A stretch of 64,000 nt of DNA from Demequina sp. NBRC 110055 (GTDB lineage Bacteria > Actinomycetota > Actinomycetes > Actinomycetales > Demequinaceae), in contig NZ_BBRL01000006.1 in NCBI RefSeq assembly GCF_002090135.1, positions 176,605 through 240,604 on the forward strand, read 5' to 3'. The notes under the pieces are model-generated. The model had not been told where the DNA came from. It saw only the letters and a program-made list of their open reading frames with translations, and did not search any database. The position numbers were made by a program, and so were the translations under genes. Shown piece by piece: positions 34,798-44,794 of this stretch. The first letter of the stretch is position 1. Each line of letters begins with the position of its first letter.

Positions 34798-36099
34798 ATG
34801 GCACTCATGCCCTGGACACTTCACGGCGATGGCCGTTCGATTGCGGCCGATGCCGTGGTGAGACCCAAGGAGCGGCTCACCTGGCCGCGCACCATCGGGC
34901 TGGGCGCGCAGCACGTGCTGGCCATGTTCGGCTCCACGTTCGTGGTGCCGCTGCTCACGGGCTTCCCGCCCAGCACCACCATCTTCTTTTCCGCCGTCGG
35001 CACCATCCTGTTCCTGATCATCACCGGCAACCGTCTGCCGTCCTATGTGGGCTCGTCGTTCGCGTTCATCGCGCCCATCACGGCTGCGGTGGCCTCGGGC
35101 GGCGAGAGTGCGGCGCTGGGTGGCCTCGTCGCGACCGGCCTGTTGCTTGCCGTCGTGGGCGTCATCGTCCATGTGGCCGGGACGCGCTGGATCGAGGTGA
35201 CGATGCCTCCTGTCGTCACCGGTGCGATCGTCATGCTTATCGGCCTCAACCTCGCCCCCGCAGCGTGGGGCATGGTCCAGGCCTCGCTCGGCACGGCGCT
35301 CGTGTCCGCGCTTGCCGTCATCCTCATCACGGTGCTGTTCCGCGGCATCCTGGGTCGCCTGTCGATCCTGCTGGGCACCGTCGTGGGCTGCGTCGTCGCC
35401 GCCTTTAACGGCGAGTACGACCTCAGCGGCGTCAGGGACGCCGCTTGGTTCGGGCTGCCCGACTTTGCGACCCCGACGTTCGACCCCTCGGTCATGCTCA
35501 TGTTCCTGCCGGTGGTGTTCGTGCTCATCGCGGAAAACATCGGCCACGTGAAGTCGGTGTCCGCCATGACGGGCGAGGACCTCGACCCCATCACGGGCCG
35601 GGCGCTGCTGGCCGACGGTGTCGCCACCACCGTGGCGGGCCTCGGCGGAGGCTCGGGCACGACCACGTACGCCGAGAACATCGGCGTCATGGCCGCGACT
35701 CGCGTGTACTCGACGGCCGCCTATTGGTGCGCCGGCGGCTTCGCGCTGCTGCTGAGCCTGTCACCCAAGGTGGGCGCACTCATCGCCGCCACCCCGCCGG
35801 GTGTGTTGGGCGGCCTGTCCACCGTGCTGTTCGGCATGATCGCCGTGCTCGGCGCCCGCATCTGGGGCCAAGGCAAGGTCGACTTCGGCAACCCCGTCAA
35901 CCTCATCCCCGCGGGCGTCGCGCTGATCATCGGCGCCGCCAACTACACCTGGCAGGTGGGCGAGTTGAAGTTCGAGGGCATCATCCTCGGCACCGCCGCC
36001 GCCCTCATCGCATACCACCTGATGGCGGTGATCACGCGCTGGCGCGACGCCTCGAACCCTGTGGCATCGCCCGCCTACGTCGAGGGCGACGACCACTAG
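34798..36099 (+). CDS. uraA: Uracil-xanthine permease (NCS2 family)
   Basis: A 433-residue NCS2 transporter importing uracil (or xanthine) with protons. QHVLAMFGSTFVVPLLTG in helix 1, the helix 8 Glu region VLIAENIGHVKSV and the helix 10 motif GGSGTTTYAENIGVMAATRVYS are family hallmarks; 14 membrane segments are expected. AAGGAG lies 7 bases before the ATG at 34798. A 14-mer motif copy lies in the N-terminal cytoplasmic stretch, encoding ADAV. The gene sits between fabI and fabG and ends in a strong hairpin, so it may be an insertion into a former fabG-fabI pair. Confidence 0.93.
   Translation: MALMPWTLHGDGRSIAADAVVRPKERLTWPRTIGLGAQHVLAMFGSTFVVPLLTGFPPSTTIFFSAVGTILFLIITGNRLPSYVGSSFAFIAPITAAVASGGESAALGGLVATGLLLAVVGVIVHVAGTRWIEVTMPPVVTGAIVMLIGLNLAPAAWGMVQASLGTALVSALAVILITVLFRGILGRLSILLGTVVGCVVAAFNGEYDLSGVRDAAWFGLPDFATPTFDPSVMLMFLPVVFVLIAENIGHVKSVSAMTGEDLDPITGRALLADGVATTVAGLGGGSGTTTYAENIGVMAATRVYSTAAYWCAGGFALLLSLSPKVGALIAATPPGVLGGLSTVLFGMIAVLGARIWGQGKVDFGNPVNLIPAGVALIIGAANYTWQVGELKFEGIILGTAAALIAYHLMAVITRWRDASNPVASPAYVEGDDH
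34845..34858. repeat. GGCCGATGCCGTGG motif copy inside uraA
   Basis: Exact 14-mer, encoding Ala-Asp-Ala-Val (AADAVVRP) in the non-conserved N-terminal 25 residues. Confidence 0.8.
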
Positions 36100-36115
36100 C
36101 CGACGCTCCCGTAGG

Positions 36116-36152
36116 GCGAGGGCCCCGCAACCATCGGTTGCGGGGCCCTCGC
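36116..36152. terminator. Hairpin terminator between uraA and fabG
   Basis: A perfect 17-base stem (36116-36132 with 36136-36152) with a 3-base loop, 16 bases after the uraA stop. It can serve both convergent genes. Confidence 0.85.
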
Positions 36153-36183
36153 TGTGAGCGGAACCTCCCAAGTACTGCGGGCG

Positions 36184-36197
36184 CCACGGCATCGGCC
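36184..36197. repeat. CCACGGCATCGGCC motif copy after fabG
   Basis: Exact 14-mer 5 bases beyond the fabG stop codon, next to the uraA/fabG terminator. Confidence 0.8.
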
Positions 36198-36201
36198 GCT
36201 G

Positions 36202-36906
36202 TTAGTGACCCATCCCCAGGCCGCCGTCGACGGGCAGCACCGCGCCGGAGACGTACCCGGCTGCGTCAGACGCGAGGTAGACGGCCGCGGCCGCGACCTC
36301 GTCGGCGGCGCCGAAGCGCTTGGCGGGGATCGACGCCTCGTACTGCTTCTTCGTGTCCTCGGGCAGCTCGTCGGTCATGTCGGTGGTGATGAAGCCCGGC
36401 GCGATGACGTTCGCGGTGATGCCGCGTCCACCCACCTCCCGCGTGATCGAGCGCGCCATGCCCACCAGCGCAGACTTGGACGCCGAGTAGTTGACCTGGC
36501 CGGGGTTACCCATGAGACCCACCACGGAGCCCACCAGGATGATGCGGCCAAAGCGTTGGCGCAGCATCGAGTTGGTCGCGCGGCGCACACACCGGAAGGT
36601 GCCGGCGAGGTTGACGTCGAGGACTGTCTCGAAGTCCTCGTCGGACATACGCATCAACAAGCCGTCCTTGGTGATGCCGGCGTTGGCGACGAGGATCTCG
36701 ACGCGGCCGTGCTCGGCCTCGAGCGCGTCGAACGCGGCGTTGACGGCCGCGGTGTCGGTGATGTCCGCGATGGCGCCATGGACTCCCGCGGGCAGCTCGC
36801 CGCTGCGGTGGATCGAGCTGACGGTATAGCCGGCCTCCACGAAGGCGGCGGCGATCGAGCGGCCGATGCCGCGGTTGGCTCCTGTGACGAGGACGTGACG
36901 TGTCAT
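36202..36906 (-). CDS. fabG: 3-oxoacyl-[ACP] reductase FabG
   Basis: A 234-residue classical SDR reductase of fatty acid synthesis. TGANRGIGRSIAAAF binds NADP, LVANAGITKDGLL carries the NAG motif, and the catalytic Ser, Tyr and Lys lie in ILVGSVVGLMGNPGQVNYSASKSALVG. It is close to mycobacterial FabG1/MabA. The ATG at 36904-36906 follows TACCGT by 7 bases (leaderless); a GTG three codons upstream is less likely. It is divergent from SURF1 and separated from fabI by uraA. Confidence 0.94.
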   Translation of the reverse strand: MTRHVLVTGANRGIGRSIAAAFVEAGYTVSSIHRSGELPAGVHGAIADITDTAAVNAAFDALEAEHGRVEILVANAGITKDGLLMRMSDEDFETVLDVNLAGTFRCVRRATNSMLRQRFGRIILVGSVVGLMGNPGQVNYSASKSALVGMARSITREVGGRGITANVIAPGFITTDMTDELPEDTKKQYEASIPAKRFGAADEVAAAAVYLASDAAGYVSGAVLPVDGGLGMGH

Positions 36907-36913
36907 GGGTGCC

Positions 36914-36953
36914 ACGGTAGTGGACCGGCGGCGTGTGGCCGCGCGACTACCAT
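36914..36953. promoter_or_regulatory. Divergent leaderless promoters of fabG and SURF1
   Basis: TACCGT on the minus strand (36914-36919) ends 7 bases before the fabG ATG. TACCAT on the plus strand (36948-36953) ends 6 bases before the SURF1 GTG. Confidence 0.5.
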
Positions 36954-36959
36954 CGGGGG

Positions 36960-37781
36960 GTGCCCCGCCGCCCCTCGCTCGCCCGCATCGCGCTGACCAT
37001 GCTGATCGCGCTCGCGGTCAGCGCCGTCGCGATCATGCTGGGCTTCTGGCAGCTGCACCGCCACCAGGACAAGGCCGCGGCGGTCGCCGCACACGATGCG
37101 GCCGAGGGTGCCCCCGTGGCACCGCTTGACGAGGTGATCCCCGCCGGATCGAGCACCCTGCCCGATGACGCCGAATGGCGCTCCGGCACCGTGACCGGCA
37201 CATTTGAACGTGAGACGTCCACGTATCTGCGCGGGCGCCCCGTCGACTCGACGGCGGCGTGGCAGTTCCTCGCCTGGCTGGATACCGACGACGGCCGTTC
37301 GGTCCTGGTCCAGACGGGGTGGATCCCGCAGCCGGGCGAGGCCGAGGACCCGCAGATGCCCGAGTACCCGGACTCCCCCGTCACCGTCACGGGAATCGTG
37401 CGCGCGTGGGAGGAGGACGACGGCAAGGAGGCCACCGACTCCGTCACGCGCATCACTCCGGCGCAGTTGGCGTCGCCCGCGGGTGAGGAGGTCCCGGGTT
37501 ACCTCATGATCCGCGAGTACTGCGACGCCGGCGCCTGCTCCCCCACGGTCGTCGGCGCGCAGGTGCCGCTGCCGGACGTGTCGACCGGCCCACACCTGTC
37601 CTACGCCGTGCAGTGGTGGATCTTCGCCGCGCTCGCGCCCATCGGCGCGGTGCTGCTGCTGCGCCGCGATGCGCAGATGGAGGGCGACGCCCCCCAGCCG
37701 GCCACGGCATCGGCCGTCCGAGAGCCGCGCCGCGCGCGACGCGCGAAGCTCAGCGACGAGGAGATCGAGGACGCGCTCTGA
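36960..37781 (+). CDS. SURF1 family cytochrome oxidase biogenesis protein
   Basis: A 273-residue membrane protein with one helix near each end (about 8-30 and 215-235) and an extracytoplasmic domain between them. GFWQLHRHQDKAA after the first helix, the GTFERE / YLRGRPVDSTAAWQFLAWL region and SYAVQWWIFAALAPIGAVLLLRR at the second helix are SURF1 hallmarks. It helps heme a insertion or subunit assembly of the aa3 oxidase. GTG start set by the leaderless promoter. The charged C-terminal tail (about 240-273) is variable and contains a 14-mer motif copy (ATASA). Confidence 0.9.
   Translation: MPRRPSLARIALTMLIALAVSAVAIMLGFWQLHRHQDKAAAVAAHDAAEGAPVAPLDEVIPAGSSTLPDDAEWRSGTVTGTFERETSTYLRGRPVDSTAAWQFLAWLDTDDGRSVLVQTGWIPQPGEAEDPQMPEYPDSPVTVTGIVRAWEEDDGKEATDSVTRITPAQLASPAGEEVPGYLMIREYCDAGACSPTVVGAQVPLPDVSTGPHLSYAVQWWIFAALAPIGAVLLLRRDAQMEGDAPQPATASAVREPRRARRAKLSDEEIEDAL
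37702..37715. repeat. CCACGGCATCGGCC motif copy inside the SURF1 gene
   Basis: Exact 14-mer, encoding Ala-Thr-Ala-Ser-Ala (ATASAVREP) in the disordered C-terminal tail. Confidence 0.8.
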
Positions 37782-37790
37782 CGCGCGACC

Positions 37791-39389
<1,599 letters not shown>

Positions 39390-39424
39390 GAAGGACCGGG
39401 CCTCCAAGTAGGAAAAACAGTGGG

Positions 39425-39431
39425 ATCTATA
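39425..39431 (-). promoter_or_regulatory. -10 element of the ABC-F gene
   Basis: TATAGAT on the minus strand, giving a leader of about 29 bases with a T-rich run before the GGAGG site. Confidence 0.5.
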
Positions 39432-39459
39432 CAACAAAGCGCGCCCGGACCGTCGAGGC

Positions 39460-39469
39460 GGCCGATGCC
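39460..39469. repeat. Core motif GGCCGATGCC in the ABC-F/bioY gap
   Basis: A 10-base core copy in the 142-base divergent gap. With its flanks (GCCGATGCCACGGC) it overlaps a short GGCCG/CGGCC dyad. Confidence 0.6.
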
Positions 39470-39531
39470 ACGGCCGGCCTGGGTAGGTTGGGCGCCCACC
39501 CATTATCCAGCACAATCCCCCAAGGAGAACC

Positions 39532-40146
39532 GTGTCCCCTCGCGAGGCCCTGTCCGGCGCCAACATCGCCCTGATCGCCGTCTTCGCGGCCTTCATCGCG
39601 GCGTCGACCCTGGTGCCGGAGATCACCCTCGCCTTCGGCGTGCCGTTCTCCCTCCAAACCCTCGCGGTGGTGCTCGCAGGCCTGTGCCTCGGGCCCTGGC
39701 GCGGTATAGCCGCGGTGGTGCTGTACATCCTCGTCGGCTTCGCGGGCGCCCCGGTGTTCGCGAACATGGCCGCCGGCCTGGGGGTCCTCGCGGGTCCCAC
39801 AGGCGGGTTCCTGCTGGGATTCATCCCGGCCGCCGGGCTCGTCGGCGCGCTCACGATGGCGGCGCGCCGGCGGGGCCGGCTCGGCTACCCGACGCTGCTG
39901 CTTGCCGGGCTCGCGTCCATCCCCGTGACGTACGCGGTCGGTATCCCCTGGCTGTCCGTGCGTACCGGCTTGAGCCTGGCCGATGCGACGGTCGCCATGG
40001 CGCCGTTCATGGTCGGCGACGTGATCAAGGTCGCGATCGCCGCCGGCGTCGCCGCGGTGATCCACCGCGCCTACCCCCGCCTGCTGCCGCCGGCCCGGCC
40101 CGCGGCATCGGCCGTCGATTCCCGGAAGGCGCGCGCCACCGCATAG
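39532..40146 (+). CDS. bioY: Biotin ECF transporter substrate-binding subunit BioY
   Basis: A 204-residue S component with six membrane helices that binds biotin. FGVPFSLQTLAVVLAGLCLGPWRG and YILVGFAGAPVFANMAAGLGVLAGPTGGFLLGF carry the family's biotin-site motifs. AAGGAG sits 5 bases before the GTG start. The C-terminal tail (PAASAVDSRKARATA) holds a 10-base core copy of the recurrent motif (40104-40113). It is followed directly by bioM and bioN, giving a dedicated biotin importer; no biotin synthesis gene is in the window. Confidence 0.95.
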   Translation: MSPREALSGANIALIAVFAAFIAASTLVPEITLAFGVPFSLQTLAVVLAGLCLGPWRGIAAVVLYILVGFAGAPVFANMAAGLGVLAGPTGGFLLGFIPAAGLVGALTMAARRRGRLGYPTLLLAGLASIPVTYAVGIPWLSVRTGLSLADATVAMAPFMVGDVIKVAIAAGVAAVIHRAYPRLLPPARPAASAVDSRKARATA

Positions 40147-40149
40147 CCT
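40144..40149 (+). promoter_or_regulatory. Possible internal leaderless -10 for bioM
   Basis: TAGCCT ends 7 bases before the bioM ATG and includes the bioY stop codon. It may give extra expression of bioMN. Confidence 0.35.
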
Positions 40150-40156
40150 TGACCCC

Positions 40157-40864
40157 ATGATCGAGTTCAAGGACGCGGGCGTCACCGCGCCCGACACGGG
40201 TGTGACGATCCTGAAGCCCACCTCGCTGACGCTGACCGAGCGCCGCATTTCCGTGATCGGCGCGAACGGTGGCGGCAAGTCGACGCTGGTGAGGATGATC
40301 AACGGGCTCATCCCCGCGACCACGGGATCGGTCGAGGTCGACGGCCTCGACGTGGCCCGCAAGGGTCCCCAGGTGCGGCGCAAGGTGGGCTTCCTTTTCA
40401 CCGACCCGTCCGCTCAGCTGATCATGCCGACGGGCGTCGAGGACGTGATGCTGTCGCTGAGGCGCACCATCAAGGACAAAGACGAGCGCACCCGCGCGGC
40501 GCTCGACGCGCTCGACGAGATGGGCCTGGGTGACCGCGCCGACGTCGCCGTGGGCTCCCTCTCGGGTGGCCAGCGCCAGCTGCTCGCCCTCGCGGGAGTC
40601 CTCGCGGTCACGCCGTCGATCCTCGTCGCCGACGAGCCCACGACCCTGCTGGACCTTCGCTGGCGCGCCCACGTGGGTGCCTTGCTGCGTTCGCTTCCCG
40701 TGCAACTCATCGAGGTCACCCACGACCTCGACTCGGCCGCGCGCGCGGAGCGCACCATCGTCATCGACGACGGCTCGGTGGCCTTCGACGGCGACCCCAC
40801 CGAGGCCGTGCGCTTCTACCGCGACCTGATGTTCGGCCGCACCACCAGGACTCCCTCGCCGTGA
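40157..40864 (+). CDS. bioM: Biotin ECF transporter ATPase BioM
   Basis: A 235-residue energy-coupling ATPase. Walker A GANGGGKST (about 37-45), the ECF Q-loop SAQLIMPTGVEDV, signature LSGGQRQLLALAGVL, Walker B ILVADEPTTLLD and H-loop VTHDLD are all intact. It follows bioY by 10 bases and overlaps bioN (GTGA). Only one ATPase is encoded, so it would work as a homodimer. Confidence 0.94.
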   Translation: MIEFKDAGVTAPDTGVTILKPTSLTLTERRISVIGANGGGKSTLVRMINGLIPATTGSVEVDGLDVARKGPQVRRKVGFLFTDPSAQLIMPTGVEDVMLSLRRTIKDKDERTRAALDALDEMGLGDRADVAVGSLSGGQRQLLALAGVLAVTPSILVADEPTTLLDLRWRAHVGALLRSLPVQLIEVTHDLDSAARAERTIVIDDGSVAFDGDPTEAVRFYRDLMFGRTTRTPSP

Positions 40865-41562
40865 TCACCCCCACCGGCCTGTACCGGGCACGCGACACGC
40901 CCCTCCATCACGCTCCCGCGTGGGTCAAGGTGCTGCTCCTGCTCGCGGCCACGGTCGCCGTCATCATGCTCGACGACCCCGTCAGTTCGCTGGGCATCAT
41001 GGCGGCGTGCCTGCTGCTGCTCCTGTCGACCCAGCCGCCCGCGCGCACCACCGCCGTGGCGATGGCGGGCACGCTCGTCGTCGCGGCTCTGTCCGCATCC
41101 ATCCACCTGTGGCGCGGCGACTGGTGGCGCGCGGTCGACGTCACGGCCGATCTCGTGGCGGTCGTCGCGTTGGCTCTGGCGGTTGCGGCGTCGACCTCGA
41201 TGACCGCCATGCTCGACTTCGTGTCGCTGATGGCGCGGCCGCTGCGCGCGATCTTGCCGCCCGAAACGCTCGGCCTCATGTTCGCCATGATGCTGCGCGC
41301 GCTGCCGGAGGTCGCCGAGATCTACCTCGAGTCGCGCCAGGCCGCCCGCGCGCGCGGGTTTGATCGCAACATCCGCGCCATCGTGTACCCCACCACCACG
41401 CGCACCGTGGGCTTTGCGCTCGACCTCGGCCAGGCGATTCACGCCCGCGGGATCGGCGAGGAGGGCGACCAGGTCGACTCCGACGCTGGCGGCTCGCGTG
41501 TCTCGCGCCGCGCCCGTCGCTCCCGCCGCTCCGGCAACGCTCACGATGTCGCCGCGGCATGA
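40861..41562 (+). CDS. bioN: Biotin ECF transporter transmembrane subunit BioN
   Basis: A 233-residue T component with about five or six helices. The two Ala-Arg-Gly coupling motifs that dock on the ATPases are visible as QAARARGFDRN and AIHARGIGEE. The GTG start overlaps the bioM stop by 4 bases. The last 40 residues are polar and variable. With bioY and bioM it completes the BioMNY importer. Confidence 0.93.
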   Translation: MITPTGLYRARDTPLHHAPAWVKVLLLLAATVAVIMLDDPVSSLGIMAACLLLLLSTQPPARTTAVAMAGTLVVAALSASIHLWRGDWWRAVDVTADLVAVVALALAVAASTSMTAMLDFVSLMARPLRAILPPETLGLMFAMMLRALPEVAEIYLESRQAARARGFDRNIRAIVYPTTTRTVGFALDLGQAIHARGIGEEGDQVDSDAGGSRVSRRARRSRRSGNAHDVAAA

Positions 41563-41575
41563 CAGGGGCCCCGGC

Positions 41576-43018
41576 ATGAGCGAGTCGGCGGCCGGCGCCG
41601 TCGCTGCCGCGGCGGGCCGCACCCGCCTGCTGTCGCTACCCATGCTGGTGGCGATGGTCGTCGGCTCCATGGTCGGCGCCGGAGTGTTCTCCCTGCCGTC
41701 CACCTTTGCCGAGGCCACGGGCGTTTACGGCGCGCTCATCGCCTGGGCCATCGCTGGCGGAGGCATGCTGCTCATGGCGCTCATCTTCGAGCGGCTGTCC
41801 AAGGCGCGCCCCGATCTCGACTCGGGCATCTTCGCGTATGCCAAGGCGGGGTTCGGCCCGTATGTGGGCTTCTTTTCCGCGTTCGGCTATTGGGCCGGTG
41901 CCTGCGTCGCGAACGTCACCTACTGGGTGCTGATTTCGTCGACGCTCGGTGCGGTCGTCCCCGCCCTCGGCGAGGGCGACACGTTCGTCGCGCTCGCGCT
42001 CGGCTCGGCCGGCATCTGGATCTTTCACGTGGTGATCGCGCGCGGCATCGACACCGCCGCGGCGATCAACACCATCACCACCATCGCGAAACTGGTGCCC
42101 CTGGGACTGTTCCTCCTCGTGATCGCGTTCGCGGGCTTCTCGTGGGAAACGTTCACCGACAACCTGTGGGCGTCACCCACGCATTCGGTGGGTGAGCTCG
42201 CGGACGAGGTACGCGCGACCATGCTCGTCACCGTGTTCGTGTTCCTCGGTGTCGAGGGCGCGAGCGTGTTCTCCCGCTATGCGCGACGCCGCGAGGACGT
42301 GGGGAGGGCCACGGTCACAGGGTTCCTCGGCGTCCTCGCGCTCTTTGTCGCGGTCACGATGCTGTCCTACGGAGTGCTGCCGCGCGAGGAGCTCGCCAGC
42401 CTCCGACAGCCCTCGGCGGCGGGCGTCATCGAGGCGGCCGTCGGGCCCTGGGGCGGGTGGATGGTCGGCATTGGCCTGCTCATCTCTGTGCTCGGCGCCT
42501 ACCTCGCCTGGACACTCCTCGGAGCCGAGGTGCTCTTTGCGGCCGCGACGGGCGACGATGCGCCCCGCGCCCTCACGCGCGTCAACCGCGCCGGCGTGCC
42601 CATCACCGCGCTCACCGCCACGTCCGGTCTCACGCAGGTGTTCCTGGTGCTCGCGTTCTTCTCCGAGGACGCGTTCGACTTCTCGCTCGAGCTCACCAGC
42701 GCGATCACGATCCTTCCGTACCTGCTCACGGCGGCCTTCGCGATGAAGCTCGCGTTCGGGGGCGGCCGTCGCGCCGGCGCACTAGCGCTCGCGGCGGGCG
42801 CCTTCGTCTACACCTGCTACCTGGTGTACGCGATGGGCCTGCAGTACGTCCTCATCGCGCTCATCGTCTACGCGCCCGCCACCCTCATGTATCTCCGGGC
42901 GCGGCGTGAACGGGGTCTTACCGTCTTCACGCGCCTCGAGGCGGTGCTGTGCATCGCCGTGACGGTCGGCGCCGCCATCGGCATCTGGGCTCTCGCGACG
43001 GGACGCCTGGGTTTCTAG
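41576..43018 (+). CDS. APC-family basic amino acid/polyamine antiporter
   Basis: A 480-residue secondary transporter with about 13 helices. The helix 1 unwound segment MVVGSMVGAGVFSLPSTFAEATG is the APA-family substrate motif and resembles arginine/ornithine antiporters (ArcD, YdgI). The Glu-containing FVFLGVEGASVFSRYARRREDVG corresponds to the helix 6 region. The ATG starts 14 bases after bioN, so it may be co-transcribed, but a functional link to biotin is unlikely. An IS30 element begins about 50 bases downstream and may have removed its terminator. Confidence 0.9.
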   Translation: MSESAAGAVAAAAGRTRLLSLPMLVAMVVGSMVGAGVFSLPSTFAEATGVYGALIAWAIAGGGMLLMALIFERLSKARPDLDSGIFAYAKAGFGPYVGFFSAFGYWAGACVANVTYWVLISSTLGAVVPALGEGDTFVALALGSAGIWIFHVVIARGIDTAAAINTITTIAKLVPLGLFLLVIAFAGFSWETFTDNLWASPTHSVGELADEVRATMLVTVFVFLGVEGASVFSRYARRREDVGRATVTGFLGVLALFVAVTMLSYGVLPREELASLRQPSAAGVIEAAVGPWGGWMVGIGLLISVLGAYLAWTLLGAEVLFAAATGDDAPRALTRVNRAGVPITALTATSGLTQVFLVLAFFSEDAFDFSLELTSAITILPYLLTAAFAMKLAFGGGRRAGALALAAGAFVYTCYLVYAMGLQYVLIALIVYAPATLMYLRARRERGLTVFTRLEAVLCIAVTVGAAIGIWALATGRLGF

Positions 43019-43071
43019 GCACCCGTCTCTCCGTCCTGGTGGGGATTTTTGCGGCGTGTCGGGCGGGCGGA

Positions 43072-44341
43072 TTCAGTTTGCTAGTGCAACACCGTGTGGG
43101 TTGGTCGGGTCTGACAGTAGTTCCCGTAGTCGTTCTTTGGGGGTCTTCCAGCCCAGGCGTTTGCGAGGTCGGTCATTGAGTTGGTTTGCGACGTATTCGA
43201 GGTAGTCGGGGTGGTAGCCCGATAGGTCGGTGCCTTTGGGGAAGTACTGGCGTAGCAGTCCGTTGGTGTTCTCGTTGGAGCCTCGCTGCCACGGTGAGGC
43301 GGGGTCGCAAAAGTAGATCGGCACGTCGGTGGCGAGCGTGATGGCGGCGTGGCCTGCCATCTCGATGCCTTGGTCCCAGGTGACGGTCTTGCGTAGCTGG
43401 TGGGGCAGGCTCATCATCGCGTCGATCATGGCGTCTTGAACGGCCAGGGCACCGTGGTCGTCGGGCAGGTGTAGCAGCATCACGAACCCGGTCGAGCGTT
43501 CCACGAGGGTGCCGATCGCGGACTGGTTGGCTTTGCCGGTGATGAGGTCACCTTCCCAGTGGCCTGGCACGGCTCGGTCCTCGACCTCGGCTGGACGCTC
43601 GCTGATGAGCACCATGTCCTTGATGCGGCCTTGACGCTTGGGACCACTGCGATGGGGCTTACGCAACGCTCGACCGGTGCGTAGACACGCCGCCAGTTCA
43701 CGACGCAGTTCGCCTCGTCCCTGGACGTAGATCGCTTGATAGATGGTCTCGTGTGACACCCACATCTCCGGATCGTTGGGGAAGTCTTCACGCAGCCTGT
43801 CACTGATCTGCTCGGGGCTGTGCTTGAGGAACAGTCTGGCTTGGACCTCGTCACGCAGACACTCATTGGCAACCAGCTTGGGTATGCGACAGCGTCTGGC
43901 CGCACGCTTATCGGCACGGATCTGAGCGCGATGCGGAGAGTAGTTCCATGGCGTTGTGCGTGCCTTGCCACGCGTCTTTCGTGGCCGATAGCGCTGATGT
44001 TTGAGGTTAGCGCGGATCTCACGCAACACCGTCGAGGGCGAGCGGCCTATCGCGCGCGCGATCTGTCTGATCGACTCGCCACGCTCCATCCCTGCATGAA
44101 TACGTTCACGCTCGGCGATGCTGAGACGACGATAGCGGCAAGGTTTGTTCGAGACTGAAGGCTTCACGCCGCCACAGTCTCGCCACCATTTCTCGACCGT
44201 CTTGAACGGCACGCCGACCTCGACGGCCACATCACGGACACGACGCCCTGCACCCATCAGCACCAGAGCTTGAACACGAACAGCACGCGGATACGTCATC
44301 CGCCACCTCCGAAAACAGAGGTGTTGCGCTAGAAACTAGAA
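43072..44341 (-). mobile_element. IS30-family insertion sequence
   Basis: One transposase gene bounded by imperfect inverted repeats: left 43072-43093 and right 44320-44341. The inner 13 bases are CTAG(T/C)GCAACACC with one mismatch; the outer 9 match with single-base indels, so the exact ends are uncertain. Base composition is visibly less GC-rich than the flanks. No clear target duplication is seen. The element lies between the APC permease and the terminator of the suf operon and interrupts no gene. Confidence 0.85.
43073..44299 (-). CDS. IS30-family transposase
   Basis: A 408-residue transposase, full length. A helix-turn-helix region is at residues 15-45 and a second, IS30-type one at 58-100 (IAERERIHAGMERGESIRQIARAIG). 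The DDE catalytic triad is Asp251 (HWEGDLITG), Asp309 (TWDQGIEM) and Glu343 (RGSNENTNGLLRQYF); the 33-residue spacing of the last two is the IS30 signature. No frameshift or internal stop, so it looks active. The stop codon falls inside the left terminal repeat. Confidence 0.95.
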   Translation of the reverse strand: MTYPRAVRVQALVLMGAGRRVRDVAVEVGVPFKTVEKWWRDCGGVKPSVSNKPCRYRRLSIAERERIHAGMERGESIRQIARAIGRSPSTVLREIRANLKHQRYRPRKTRGKARTTPWNYSPHRAQIRADKRAARRCRIPKLVANECLRDEVQARLFLKHSPEQISDRLREDFPNDPEMWVSHETIYQAIYVQGRGELRRELAACLRTGRALRKPHRSGPKRQGRIKDMVLISERPAEVEDRAVPGHWEGDLITGKANQSAIGTLVERSTGFVMLLHLPDDHGALAVQDAMIDAMMSLPHQLRKTVTWDQGIEMAGHAAITLATDVPIYFCDPASPWQRGSNENTNGLLRQYFPKGTDLSGYHPDYLEYVANQLNDRPRKRLGWKTPKERLRELLSDPTNPHGVALAN

Positions 44342-44403
44342 CCCAAGGCACTCTGGAGCCGCAAATGCGGCCATGTGCGACAGGGTGGGGAGGGCGGGGA
44401 AAC

Positions 44404-44456
44404 GACAAGGCGAGGGCCGATGCCGTGGTCACCCACGGCATCGGCCCTCGCCTGTC
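44404..44456. terminator. Terminator of the suf operon, built from an inverted pair of 14-mer motifs
   Basis: A perfect 20-base stem (44409-44428 with 44433-44452), loop TCAC, extended 4 bases across a bulged A. The inner 14 bases of each arm are exact copies of the recurrent motif, and 19 inner base pairs plus the loop are identical to the hairpin at 33323-33378. It starts 9 bases beyond the sufT stop. Confidence 0.88.
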
Positions 44457-44464
44457 ACGCGTCT

Positions 44465-44794
44465 CTAGACGTTGAACCCGAGCGCGCGGAGCTGCTCGCG
44501 GCCGTCGTCCGTGATCTTGTCCGGGCCCCACGGCGGCATCCACACCCAGTTGATGCGGAAGCCGTCGACGATCCCGTCGAGGACCTGGCCGGCCTGATCC
44601 TCGATGACGTCCGTCAGCGGGCAGGCCGCCGAGGTGAGGGTCATGTCGATGACGGCGTGCTGGTTCTCGTCCAGGGCGACGCCGTAGACGAGGCCCAGGT
44701 CGACGACGTTGATCCCGAGCTCGGGATCGATGACGTCACGCAGCGCCTCCTCGACATCCGCGGCGTTCGCGGGGGTCGTTGTTTCGGTGGTCAT
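44465..44794 (-). CDS. sufT: MIP18/DUF59 Fe-S assembly protein SufT
   Basis: A 109-residue DUF59 protein that helps mature or transfer Fe-S clusters. VEEALRDVIDPELGINVVDLGLVYGV and MTLTSAACPLTDVIEDQ, with the conserved Cys, are the family's signature. The ATG at 44792-44794 overlaps the sufU stop (ATGA), with AGGA seven bases upstream. Last gene of the suf operon; counterpart of Rv1466. Confidence 0.93.
   Translation of the reverse strand: MTTETTTPANAADVEEALRDVIDPELGINVVDLGLVYGVALDENQHAVIDMTLTSAACPLTDVIEDQAGQVLDGIVDGFRINWVWMPPWGPDKITDDGREQLRALGFNV

Noticed and set aside
43019..43071. Terminator for the APC permease
   Set aside because: No stem is visible in the 53 bases before the insertion sequence.
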